A stretch of DNA of 38,438 nucleotides, taken from assembly GCA_937872325.1 (NCBI GenBank), contig CALMSN010000227.1, positions 1 through 38,438 of the forward strand. Direction: 5' to 3'. Numbering within the stretch: position 1 is the first letter of the stretch; each line of letters begins with the position of its first letter. The notes under the pieces are model-generated. The model was given only the letters and a program-made list of their open reading frames with translations. It did not search any database and was not told the origin of the DNA. This document shows positions 25,997-34,186 of the stretch, in pieces. The DNA is from an uncultured Xanthobacter sp. (GTDB taxonomy: Bacteria > Pseudomonadota > Alphaproteobacteria > Rhizobiales > Xanthobacteraceae). A program made the position numbers and the translations under genes.

Positions 25997-26989
25997 ATGG
26001 TCACGCCACCTACCCCGCCTCCGGATCGAGCCGAAAACGATATTCTGGTCTCGGAAATGATCGCTGGCGCGGTGCCGATGTCACTCGGCCGCGGTTGCTG
26101 GTGCCAGACCCGCGCATGTGTCGTTCAGAACGGGTTGGAAGTCCTATATTGGAGCGGTTGTTTTGAACAATTACAAGAAATCCCGTTGGTCGATGACAGC
26201 AATCGCATTTGCTTCAGTTTCAACTCCTGCGTGAGCGGTGGAGCCGAGTGTTTGTTTGAGGATGGCGCGCAGCGGGGGTACGAAATTTTTAACAATTCTG
26301 GAAGCATCCAGTACGGACCGGGGCGCAGGGGGGTCTACCGGCAGCAGGGAGAGATGCGGAACCTCGCTGTGATGGTGCATCCCGATCTCTTCATCACATG
26401 GGTGGGGGAGATGGATCCGGCCCTCAAGGAAATTCTTGCCTTTGGGGGCATTCTCGACGGGTATCGCGGCAGCGAGCTGCTCGCCACGACGCAGGCCCTG
26501 CGCGGCGCCCTGGCACCCGCAAGCACGGTCGGCGAGCCGCCGGTGGGTCGCCATCCCCTATGGCTGCAGGCCCAGTGCATGACCTTCGTCAGCCTGTTCC
26601 TGGAAGCGCAGGCGCCTGCTCCGGCGGCTGCAGTCGCCGCGGCGGACCGCAGGCGTCTGCTCCGCGCCAGAGACTTGCTGCTTGCCGACCTGGGCCGGGC
26701 GCCCGGCCTGACCGATCTCGCCAAGGAGGTTGGACTGAGTGCGCCGACCCTGACCCGCGGCTTCCGGCGGCTGTTCGGCGCCAGCCCCTTTGCCCTGTTC
26801 CAGCAGGAACGCATGGAGAGGGCGCGGGTCCGCCTGATGTCCGGCGAAGAGTCGATCATGCGCATCGCTGCTGATCTCGGCTACACCAATGCCGGCCATT
26901 TTGCGGAAGCCTTCCGCAAGCAGTTCGGCGTCCTGCCCAGCGAGTTCAAGCGCCAAATACGGGCAAGGGGGGCGGACCTCTTGCGGTGA
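25997..26989 (+). CDS. AraC-family regulator (PchR/YbtA-like), module 4
   Basis: 330 residues from ATG 25997; an in-frame TTG at 25991 is an alternative, and no strong Shine-Dalgarno sequence is seen for either. The N-terminal effector domain (about 1-200) contains unusual Cys residues (WCQTRACVV, RICFSF, SCVSGGAECLF). The C-terminal about 95 residues hold both AraC helix-turn-helix motifs: LTDLAKEVGLSAPTLTRGF and IMRIAADLGYTNAGHFAEAF. It is divergent from the receptor-MFS-ABC operon, the arrangement of ybtA or pchR with their targets, and probably activates that operon when the ferric siderophore is bound. Confidence 0.88.
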   Translation: MVTPPTPPPDRAENDILVSEMIAGAVPMSLGRGCWCQTRACVVQNGLEVLYWSGCFEQLQEIPLVDDSNRICFSFNSCVSGGAECLFEDGAQRGYEIFNNSGSIQYGPGRRGVYRQQGEMRNLAVMVHPDLFITWVGEMDPALKEILAFGGILDGYRGSELLATTQALRGALAPASTVGEPPVGRHPLWLQAQCMTFVSLFLEAQAPAPAAAVAAADRRRLLRARDLLLADLGRAPGLTDLAKEVGLSAPTLTRGFRRLFGASPFALFQQERMERARVRLMSGEESIMRIAADLGYTNAGHFAEAFRKQFGVLPSEFKRQIRARGADLLR

Positions 26990-27586
26990 TCGGCGCCGGC
27001 GAGATGAGAGGTGGATCCCCAAGGCGATCCACGGGAACCCGCAGAACAGCGCGGCCGATATCGGCCAGCAACTCGTGCGCCGCCAGCCCAACGTCCAGCC
27101 CACCCTACCCGTTCGGCCGCCCCTGCACCGCGATTTGGTGATGAAGCCCTATGGCGCCGCGAAGGAGCGCTTGTGACGAAGCTCAGGCTCTCGGCTATGC
27201 CGGACCACAAGTCGGTGAAGATCACCGCCGAGCTGCGCTGGCAGGATGCACCAAGGGAATATGGGCCGCCCTGGATGCAGAACCCCAAACCCTCATGATC
27301 GACGCCACGGATTTGAAAGCGCACCGCACGGCCTCCAGCCTCCAGGTCAAAAGGGGGCTACGGCGTTCGATATCCGCAATCACCGGTCTTTCTTGAGGAC
27401 GGCGACGCGAGTGGCCTTCTTGAGGCCGGTCCGGTGGCCGTAGCCCCGCGTCGACGAAAGCCCGGGGGTGTCCAGCGGCGGTCATCACGCCAAGCCGCTG
27501 CGCCCCTGCATCGAGAGCTTCCCTGACTGCGCCGGCCGGAACGCGCATGCCCCTCGCCCCATCTTCGATGCCGGCGGTGCGTGGCC
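26990..27586. other. Gene-free interval with transposon debris
   Basis: Between the AraC stop and the hydrolase stop, short frames on both strands lack start signals and family likeness, except for the transposase remnant at about 27230-27365. No terminal inverted repeats or target duplications were recognised by eye. The DNA looks like decayed insertion-sequence material separating modules 4 and 5. Confidence 0.5.
27230..27365 (+). mobile_element. Remnant of an IS5-family transposase
   Basis: The plus-strand frame around 27260-27365 reads GIWAALDAEPQTLMIDATD and then LKAHRTASSLQVKRG. This matches the region around the first catalytic Asp of IS5-family (IS427/IS1031-like) transposases, typically M-I-D-A-T-x-L-K-A-H-R-T-A-S-S-L. 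Downstream homology stops at once and upstream sequence is degenerate, so only about 45 codons remain. Not functional. Confidence 0.55.
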
Positions 27587-28510
27587 TCAGGCGGGATCGG
27601 CTGCGGTGGCGGCGAGAAAATCGCGGATCGCCTGGTTCGCGGCGTCCGGCGCATCCTCGTGGCAGCTGTGTCCGGCGCCGGGCAGGAGCGTGACCCGGCA
27701 GTCCGGCAGCGTGCGCGCCATTTCGGCGTCGATGCTGGCGAAGACCGCAGGGTTGTCGTGCTCGCCGCGCAAGACCAGGGTGGGGTGCGGACGGGGATAG
27801 CCGTCCACCTCGTGCATGCCGGCGAAGGCCGTTGTGCCGAGGCTTTCCCAGGCCCGCCAACCTGTCCGCCTCAGGCACATGTCGGTGTAGGCGATGGTGG
27901 CGGGATCGGCACTGGACATGCGGGCGAACCAGCGGCTCAGCACCGGCCACGGCATTACCCGCAGCGCAAGATGCGTGACGGCGATGCGCAGGTGGTGGGA
28001 CAACACGGAACGGCGGACGGACCGATGATGGTTGTAGCCGCCGATCAGCACCAGGCGGCTCACCATCTCCGGCCGGCGCAAGGCAAGCTCCTGCGCCACC
28101 GCCGCCCCGAAGGAATGGGCGAGGACGACGGCATCGCGCAGGCCGTGGCGCTCGCACAGGCAGATGAGATCCCCGAGCACGCCTTCGAAGGTGGGCACGC
28201 TCCCCGGCGGCAGGGTGGAAAGGCCCTGGCCGCTCAGATCGGGCAGCAGGATATTGTAGCGGCTGTCGAAGAGAGCGAGCTGGCGCTCGAAGGAGCGGTG
28301 GTCGGTGCCCGCGCCATGGATGAACAGAGCCCAGGCGCGGGGATCCGTCCCGGCCCGCAGGAAATAGCGCAGGCAGGCGCCGTCGCGGTTCAGCGCACGG
28401 TAGGTTAGCGGCGCGCCGGCGTCGGCGGGCGGCAAAGCGGCGGATGGCAAAGTGGTGCGCGGCAGATCGGCCGGCGCGAGGTCGCGGGCGCCGGTCTTCT
28501 CATGGATCAT
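27587..28510 (-). CDS. Alpha/beta hydrolase (module 5)
   Basis: 307 residues from ATG 28510, overlapping the siderophore-interacting protein stop by 11 bases. FIHGAGTDHRSF (63-74) supplies the oxyanion turn, VLAHSFGAAVAQ (119-130) the nucleophile elbow with Ser123, RGEHDNP the probable acid region and GAGHSCHE the catalytic His. There is no signal peptide, so it is cytoplasmic. As the second hydrolase in this operon it may complete breakdown of an ester- or amide-linked siderophore after import, or act on its fragments. The exact substrate is not visible. Confidence 0.8.
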   Translation of the reverse strand: MIHEKTGARDLAPADLPRTTLPSAALPPADAGAPLTYRALNRDGACLRYFLRAGTDPRAWALFIHGAGTDHRSFERQLALFDSRYNILLPDLSGQGLSTLPPGSVPTFEGVLGDLICLCERHGLRDAVVLAHSFGAAVAQELALRRPEMVSRLVLIGGYNHHRSVRRSVLSHHLRIAVTHLALRVMPWPVLSRWFARMSSADPATIAYTDMCLRRTGWRAWESLGTTAFAGMHEVDGYPRPHPTLVLRGEHDNPAVFASIDAEMARTLPDCRVTLLPGAGHSCHEDAPDAANQAIRDFLAATAADPA

Positions 28511-29327
28511 GCGGGGCGTCCGCGGCATGGGGCGTGCGCCGCCAGTAGCCCACGGCGAGGTGGCTGTGCCGGTCGAGCTTCCACCGGGCGCGCAGGTGCC
28601 GCCGGATGACATCGATGGCGGCGTGTTCACAAGCGGCCCAGGCGAAGATGCCCCGCCCGTCCTCGGGAGGGCGCAGGTTCACGATCGCATCCTGAAGGAG
28701 CGTCGTCGTGCCGGCGGGGGCGCCGCCGCGGGGGAGCCAGCGCAGGGCGATCCCGGCGGGCCGGCGCAGGTGCTGCTCGTCCTCCCGGCCGCCGACCTCC
28801 ACCAGCGCGATGCCTGCCGCTTCGGGCGGCAGGTGCTCCAGCATCCGGCCGATGGCCGGCAGGGCGGTCTCGTCGCCGGCGAACAGATACCAGTCGGCGA
28901 CGCCGCACCCGCGCCCGCCCGGCCCGGTCACGCCAAGGACATCGCCCGGACGCGCCCGCATGGCCCAGGCGGAGCCGGGGCCGGCATCGCCGTGCAGGAC
29001 GAAATCGATGACGAGGCGGCCCGCCGCAGCGTCGATGGCGCGCAGCGTGTACTTGCGATGCGGCGGCTGGAGCCCGCCGCCGACCGGTTCGGCCGACCCG
29101 TCTGGGGCGACCTTCAGCCAGCCGTCGCGCGCCGTGCCTTCCGGCGGCAAGGCGAGGCGGACGTGCAGGTTGCCGGGATCGGCGAAGCGCTCCAGCCCGG
29201 TGCCCGAGAAGGTGACCCGCCGCATCCGCGGGGATAGATCGGCGACGCCAAGGACGCGGATGGCGCTCATCTCGCCGCCGCGCAGGCGCCCGAGCGCTGC
29301 CATGGCTGTGGCCAGAACGCCCTTCAT
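28500..29327 (-). CDS. Siderophore-interacting protein (FAD-dependent ferric-siderophore reductase)
   Basis: 275 residues from ATG 29327, with GGAG about seven bases upstream. HRKYTLRAID (90-99) is the FAD-binding R-x-Y-T motif. FVLHGDAGPGSAWAMRARPGD is family-typical, and LFAGDETALPAI (148-159) is the conserved NAD(P)H-side signature of the SIP/ViuB/YqjH family. These cytoplasmic enzymes reduce Fe(III) in an imported chelate to release Fe(II). It sits between an esterase and an alpha/beta hydrolase, so iron would be freed by combined hydrolysis and reduction. Confidence 0.88.
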   Translation of the reverse strand: MKGVLATAMAALGRLRGGEMSAIRVLGVADLSPRMRRVTFSGTGLERFADPGNLHVRLALPPEGTARDGWLKVAPDGSAEPVGGGLQPPHRKYTLRAIDAAAGRLVIDFVLHGDAGPGSAWAMRARPGDVLGVTGPGGRGCGVADWYLFAGDETALPAIGRMLEHLPPEAAGIALVEVGGREDEQHLRRPAGIALRWLPRGGAPAGTTTLLQDAIVNLRPPEDGRGIFAWAACEHAAIDVIRRHLRARWKLDRHSHLAVGYWRRTPHAADAPHDP

Positions 29328-29376
29328 GCCCGAGCTCCGGGCGGGCGGGCGATCGGCGCCAGGGGGGTGGAAGGCC

Positions 29377-30354
29377 TCATGCCAGATGCTCCTGCGCGGG
29401 TGCGGCCTGCGGCTCCAGGTCCCGGTCGAGCGGTGCGGACGCAAAGCGCAGGACCCGGGAAAAAGCCGTCGGCGGCAGCGACTGGTGGTTTTCCCCCTCA
29501 AGGACGACGTTGGTGACGCGAAGCCCCCCCGGCCCCTCCCGCGCCAGCCGCGCGGCGAGGTCGGCGGCGTCCGCGATCATCCGGGCGCTGATCTCGGGCC
29601 GGTCGGGGGTCTCGGTCTCGCCCACGGCCATCAGCAGATCGGCCTCCAGGCCCGGCGGCAGCGCGGCGATGAGCCGGTCCGCATCCCGCAGCAGCCGCGC
29701 GTCGTCCCACCAGAGGGCGGGGCTCAGCGCGGCGTAGCGGCGGAAGGCGGCGGGTCGGGTGAGAAGGCTGTAGAGGGCGAAGAAGCCGCCGAAGGAATGC
29801 CCGCAGAGAATCTGGCGCGCGAGGTCGACGGGATAGCGCCGGGCGATGTCGTCGCGCAGGGGCCCGGTGAGGAAGTCGAGGAAGGCTTCGGCCCCGCCCG
29901 GCTGGTGCCAGGGCGCGCCCTGCATGAAGCGCTCCGACAGCTTGCCGGAGGAGTGCTTGGGCAGGAAGTCGTAGGCCCGGCGCCCGAGATTTATCGGCGC
30001 GTCTCCCGGATAGCCCACCGCCACCAGCAGGGTCGGCGCAATGCCGCTCTGGGCTGAGAAGCGCGACTGCAGCCGCAGGGCCTCCGCCGCCCCCGCCACC
30101 CAGCAATTGCCGTCGAGCATGAAGAGCACAGGATAGCCCGCCGCGGGGGGCGGCGCGCTCGGCAGGCTCACGAAGATGGAATAGTCTCCGTTCGCCCCGC
30201 GGGCCGTGAACGGCTGGACCTCGGCAACTCGATAGCCGGAGCCGGCGGCGCACAGGATCCCGCCTTCGGCGCCGGCCGCGCGCGCCTGGATGGCGTCGCG
30301 GTTGCGCAGGAAAGCGAGGGTCCTGAGGCCCTCCCGGATGGCGCGGATCATCAT
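29377..30354 (-). CDS. Esterase (PF00756-type, IroE/Fes-like), siderophore hydrolase candidate
   Basis: 325 residues. It starts nine bases after the TBDR-5 stop; a second ATG follows at 30351. It has the esterase-D-like fold landmarks YPVLFMLDGNCWVAGAA (about 74-90), CGHSFGGFFALYSL with Ser177 in GHSFGG, SPALWWDD and a C-terminal GENHQSLP with the catalytic His. The family includes IroE, BesA and Fes, which cleave ester bonds in enterobactin-like siderophores. No classical signal peptide is evident. With the receptor and reductase this points to a tri-ester catecholate or similar ligand for module 5 (inference). Confidence 0.85.
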   Translation of the reverse strand: MMIRAIREGLRTLAFLRNRDAIQARAAGAEGGILCAAGSGYRVAEVQPFTARGANGDYSIFVSLPSAPPPAAGYPVLFMLDGNCWVAGAAEALRLQSRFSAQSGIAPTLLVAVGYPGDAPINLGRRAYDFLPKHSSGKLSERFMQGAPWHQPGGAEAFLDFLTGPLRDDIARRYPVDLARQILCGHSFGGFFALYSLLTRPAAFRRYAALSPALWWDDARLLRDADRLIAALPPGLEADLLMAVGETETPDRPEISARMIADAADLAARLAREGPGGLRVTNVVLEGENHQSLPPTAFSRVLRFASAPLDRDLEPQAAPAQEHLA

Positions 30355-30363
30355 GCGCGATGC

Positions 30364-32544
30364 CTACCAGCGGTAGCTCATGTTGAGGCCGACGACCCGG
30401 CCGCGCCCCACATAGGCGGCCGAGACGATCGGGGATAGGGGGATGGCGTAGGAGACGGGCCGCACGTCGAACACGTCGTTGGCGAAGGCGGTGAGGTTGA
30501 ACCCGTCCTTCTCCCAACCCAGGCGCACATTGACCAGGGAATAGGGATCCAGCTCGCCGGCGTTGGCGATGTCGGAATAGCGCGTGCCCACATACTGGTA
30601 GTTCACCATGGCGGCGATCTCGCCGGGCAGCCCCCAGCGTTCCACCGAGAAGCGGTAGGCGAGGGTCACGTTGGCGGCGAAGGCGGGAACCTGGGGCACC
30701 GCATTGCCCTCCACCGCCCCGGCCGCCATGGTCTCGGGGGTGACGTTCACCAGCTCGGAGTGGATCGCCGACAGGCTGCCGCTGAGATCAAGCCCGGGCG
30801 CCAGAACCGCGGTGGCACCGGCCTCCACGCCCCAGCTGCGATAATCCTGGTTGGCGAAGACCACCTGGAGCGTCGAGGTGTTGAACGAGCTGAGCTGGCC
30901 GTCGCTGACGTCGTTGTAGAAGAGGCTGGCGTTGACCCTGAGGCCGTCGGTGATCTTGGCCTTGGCGCCGAGCTCGTATGTCCATGTGGTGGCGGGCTCG
31001 AACGGCACCGTGGCGATGCCGTAGGGGGCGTATTGCGTCGTCCGCTCGAAGCCGCCCGACGAATAGCCGCGCGCGATCGAGCCGTATGTCATGACGTCTG
31101 CGGTCCACATGTAGGACAACGCCACGCGGCCGGTGGGATAGGTGTCGGAATACGAGCCGGTCTGCGCGAAGGCGGGCACGGTGCCCGGATAGCCGTTGGA
31201 CAGATAGAGGCCGTCGAGCTGCTGGTTGTCGTGCGCCAGCCTCAGGCCGCCCGAGAGCGACCACCGCTCGCCCAGCGGGACGGTGGCGTCGGCGAAGATC
31301 GCCACGGTCTGGGAGAGGATGTCGTTGTCGATGGTGCCGTTCAGCGTCGGCCAGTAGGTGGTCTGCATCACCTGGTCGAGGTCGTATGCGGAACGGAAGT
31401 AATTGACGCCCACCACCCACTGCACGGGCGCGTCGTCGCGTGAATTCAGGCGCAGCTCCTGGGTGAAGATGCGCTCTTTCTGGTCGATAGAGATGTTGTC
31501 GGTCAGCGGATTGGCGAAAAAGCGCGGCGGCAGGCCGAACGCGGCGCCGAACAGCAGGGAATCCGTATAGTCGTTCAGGCTGCTCGTGCGCAGATCCTGA
31601 TAGCTGGTCAGCGAGGTGAAGCGCGCCGCCTCGAAATCCTTGGTGATCTTCACGGTGCCGGAGGCGATGTCCTGCACGTTGGAGGGATGGCGGTCCTGGC
31701 CGCTCACCGGGAAGCCCGGCGCCTGAAGCAGGATGTTCGAGGGGTTGCTGTTGAAATTGTGGGTGTATTGCCCGGACACGTCGATGGCCAGGGTGTCGTC
31801 CGGGGTATAGCGCACCGCTGCGCGCGCCGCGCCGATGCGGGCGGCGCCCTCCTCGCCACCGATGATGACGTTGGGAATGTCGCCGTTATAGTTCTCGACC
31901 CGCACCGCCCCGCGGGCCGCAAGGGTGCCCGGCACAAGCCAGCCGCCCGCCGTTCCCTGCACGTAGCCGTAGCCGTTGGTGCCGATGCCGGCGTCGAATC
32001 TCAGCTCGCGCGTGCCGTCCGTGGGCGTGCTGACGATGTTGATGGCGCCGCCGAGCGCGTTGCGGCCGAAGGTGGTGCCCTGCGGCCCGCGCAGCACCTC
32101 GATCTGCTCCACGTCGATGAGCGGGGCGTTGAGCCCCATGAGGCTGGTGGGGATGCCGTCGACCGAGTAGCCGACCGTGCTGTCCAGAGTGTTGAGCGCC
32201 GAGCCGAGGGTGGCGATGCCGCGGATGGTGAGATAGCTCTCGCCGAACCGGCCGAAATTCACGAAGTTCGTGCCCGGCGCCTGGCGCGCGATCTCGGTGG
32301 TCGGATCGAGCGAGGGGGCGGGGACCGGATCGGTGGTCAGGACCACCGTCGACATGGGCAGCGTCGCGTCGGACGCATCGCGCTTGACACCGGTGACGGT
32401 GACCGTGTCGAGGGTGACCGCGTCGCTGGAGCCCTCCTGCACCTGCGCCTGCTGCGCGGCCGCCATCGGCGAGAGAAAAATGCCCGCCGGGAGATACGCG
32501 ATGGCGCTCGCGAGCAAGGATGCCCGTAGATTATAATAATTCAA
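30364..32544 (-). CDS. TonB-dependent siderophore receptor TBDR-5
   Basis: 726 residues. The best start is TTG 32544, with GGGGA about seven bases upstream, because it begins a perfect signal peptide (NYYNLRASLLASAIAYLPAG, cleaved near AAA-Q at about 30). Upstream in-frame sequence is not protein-like. LDTVTVTGVKR (45-55) is the TonB-box region, plug motifs include IRGIATLGSALNTLDS and DVEQIEVLRGPQGTTFGRNALGG, and the barrel ends in Trp (LNMSYRW). It heads an operon with esterase, siderophore-interacting protein and hydrolase. No inner-membrane importer is present in this operon, so it must share one with other modules or the ligand is opened in the periplasm. Confidence 0.9.
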   Translation of the reverse strand: MNYYNLRASLLASAIAYLPAGIFLSPMAAAQQAQVQEGSSDAVTLDTVTVTGVKRDASDATLPMSTVVLTTDPVPAPSLDPTTEIARQAPGTNFVNFGRFGESYLTIRGIATLGSALNTLDSTVGYSVDGIPTSLMGLNAPLIDVEQIEVLRGPQGTTFGRNALGGAINIVSTPTDGTRELRFDAGIGTNGYGYVQGTAGGWLVPGTLAARGAVRVENYNGDIPNVIIGGEEGAARIGAARAAVRYTPDDTLAIDVSGQYTHNFNSNPSNILLQAPGFPVSGQDRHPSNVQDIASGTVKITKDFEAARFTSLTSYQDLRTSSLNDYTDSLLFGAAFGLPPRFFANPLTDNISIDQKERIFTQELRLNSRDDAPVQWVVGVNYFRSAYDLDQVMQTTYWPTLNGTIDNDILSQTVAIFADATVPLGERWSLSGGLRLAHDNQQLDGLYLSNGYPGTVPAFAQTGSYSDTYPTGRVALSYMWTADVMTYGSIARGYSSGGFERTTQYAPYGIATVPFEPATTWTYELGAKAKITDGLRVNASLFYNDVSDGQLSSFNTSTLQVVFANQDYRSWGVEAGATAVLAPGLDLSGSLSAIHSELVNVTPETMAAGAVEGNAVPQVPAFAANVTLAYRFSVERWGLPGEIAAMVNYQYVGTRYSDIANAGELDPYSLVNVRLGWEKDGFNLTAFANDVFDVRPVSYAIPLSPIVSAAYVGRGRVVGLNMSYRW

Positions 32545-32630
32545 TGCAGATCCCCCAGCCCGCCGCAGGCGCGGGCGAAGAGCTGCGCTGCACCCGTCCC
32601 GCCAGTAGTACGGTGATGGGAAAATTATTA

Positions 32631-32646
32631 TGCCATTCGCATGGCA
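32631..32646. promoter_or_regulatory. 16-bp palindrome in the TBDR-5 promoter region
   Basis: TGCCAT-tcgc-ATGGCA: perfect six-base arms, 87-102 bp upstream of the TTG start, next to an AT-rich AAAATTATTA stretch that could hold a -10 element. Likely a regulator site, perhaps for the adjacent AraC protein or an iron repressor. No CCCG repeat of the kind seen at the other receptors was found here. Confidence 0.35.
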
Positions 32647-32698
32647 ACCGCGACGGGATGGCTTTTTCGATACGGTGAAAGACTGTCGCCAGACAAAA

Positions 32699-33688
32699 TT
32701 ATTGCTTCCGGCCACTGGTCTCGGCCGTAGGCGGATGGCCGAAATGGCGGCGATAGGCGGCGGCGAAGGCTGCCGGGCTTGAAAACCCCACCTTCCGGCC
32801 GGCCTCCGCCGCGGCAAGGCCGTGCTCCGCCAGGAGGATCTTCGCCATCTGCAGCCGCTGGTCGCGGACGTAGCCGAAGATAGTGGTGCCCAGCGCCTTC
32901 TTGAAGTTGGCCTGGAGGGTGGTGACGTTCACCCCCACCTGCCGGGCCAGCTCCAAGGTGGAAGGCGGGGCGTTGACGTTGCGGTCCAGGATGTCCCGCG
33001 CCTCCATAACCCGATCATAGTGCCGCCGGCCCATCTGCGCGATAAGCAGCGTCTCCCGCCGCAGCAGGTCGGCCACCTCCGCGACCAGGGCGAGGGCGTT
33101 GCTCTCGAGGAAGAGCTCGCCGAGCTGGCCGTTATAGGGGTGGTCCAGGTTGCGGCGCGCCAGCTCCACCAGGCGGGGCGAGCGCGGGAGGGTGGCGGTG
33201 CGGAACGGCACCTGCCCGAACGCGCGCAAGGCGGCGAGGCCGTCGTCGGCGACGTGATCGCCGAAGCGCTCGAAGAATTTCGGGCGCAGCATGAAGCCGG
33301 CGCTGTAGCTGCGCACCATCGTGCCGCCGATGTAACGGCAGCGCGACTTGTCGCAGAAGCCCACCAGGACCGGCCGCTCCAGCGCCTTGGCCACCGTGCC
33401 GTGATCTTCGATCGCCATGCCCTGCGGATCGCCGCCGAGGAGGATGCCGCAGATCACGCAGGGATCCACCTCCACCGCCATGTCCGCCTCGGCGAGGTAG
33501 ACGATGTCGTCCGCGGTGGCGATCAGGCCGGGCTGCACCTCTCGCGCCATGATGCGCCCGGAGAGGACCAGCGTGTCCATGATGGCCGGGGACAGGTCCA
33601 CCGGATCGATGCCGAGCGACATTTCGGCGGCCTCCCGCAGCAGCTCCGCCGCGACGAAGCCCTGCTCGGACTCAAGCCGACCGCTCAT
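32699..33688 (-). CDS. AraC-family regulator (module 5)
   Basis: 329 residues. The N-terminal sensor part includes CVICGILLGGDPQG and VGFCDKSRCRYIGG, with several Cys. The C-terminal part has the AraC double helix-turn-helix: LELARQVGVNVTTLQANFKKALG and AAEAGRKVGFSSPAAFAAAYRRHFG. It is of the PchR/AlcR kind but only distantly like the two other intact AraC proteins. It lies 154 bp upstream of TBDR-5 in the same direction and probably activates it. The Shine-Dalgarno sequence is weak (GGGCGG). Confidence 0.87.
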   Translation of the reverse strand: MSGRLESEQGFVAAELLREAAEMSLGIDPVDLSPAIMDTLVLSGRIMAREVQPGLIATADDIVYLAEADMAVEVDPCVICGILLGGDPQGMAIEDHGTVAKALERPVLVGFCDKSRCRYIGGTMVRSYSAGFMLRPKFFERFGDHVADDGLAALRAFGQVPFRTATLPRSPRLVELARRNLDHPYNGQLGELFLESNALALVAEVADLLRRETLLIAQMGRRHYDRVMEARDILDRNVNAPPSTLELARQVGVNVTTLQANFKKALGTTIFGYVRDQRLQMAKILLAEHGLAAAEAGRKVGFSSPAAFAAAYRRHFGHPPTAETSGRKQ

Positions 33689-34186
33689 GCGCCGCCCGCG
33701 GCCCTTGTCCGCGGCTCACGGAATTGCTCGTCCCACGTCATGACTTTTCTCGACCCGCCTGATCCGGCCTCGACAGAAGAGGGATGATAGTATCGAGGCG
33801 TCGGGCGGGACAATGACGATGATTTAGATTTGTTCCGAACAAAAAATACAATTCAATGGAAACCCATTCCGGGCGATGATGCTCGGCCTGAACCAGTCCA
33901 ATATTCTTGAGCTCCCCTCCTCGTCACGCTCCGGAGGACATCAGGCGGCCGACATCTGCGCTCGCCACGAGCTGGAATTGCCGCGTCTCCTGAAATCAAC
34001 CGGCGCGCTTCGAAGCGCAGGCGCCCCCTCACCTGCCGAGGGGGCGATCCACGGGCCGGCGGCACAGATCCTGGCACCTGCCCCCCGCGCAGGGCGACCC
34101 CGGCGACGGGGGCATGGCCGCCAAGGTCCTGGTGGAGAGGCTGCGGGCCACAGTGATCGGTCGCGATCGGGAGGCCGAAGCAGCCG
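33689..34186. other. Gene-free interval between AraC and flavoprotein genes, with palindromes
   Basis: Bases 33785-33870 are AT-rich and probably contain the promoter of the leftward AraC gene. Further right lie a perfect 14-bp palindrome, GCGCTTCGAAGCGC (34005-34018), and a 9-bp-stem hairpin, CGCCCCCTC-acctgcc-GAGGGGGCG (34022-34046), which may stabilise or end the flavoprotein transcript although no T-run follows. Short frames here are not convincing genes. Confidence 0.5.
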
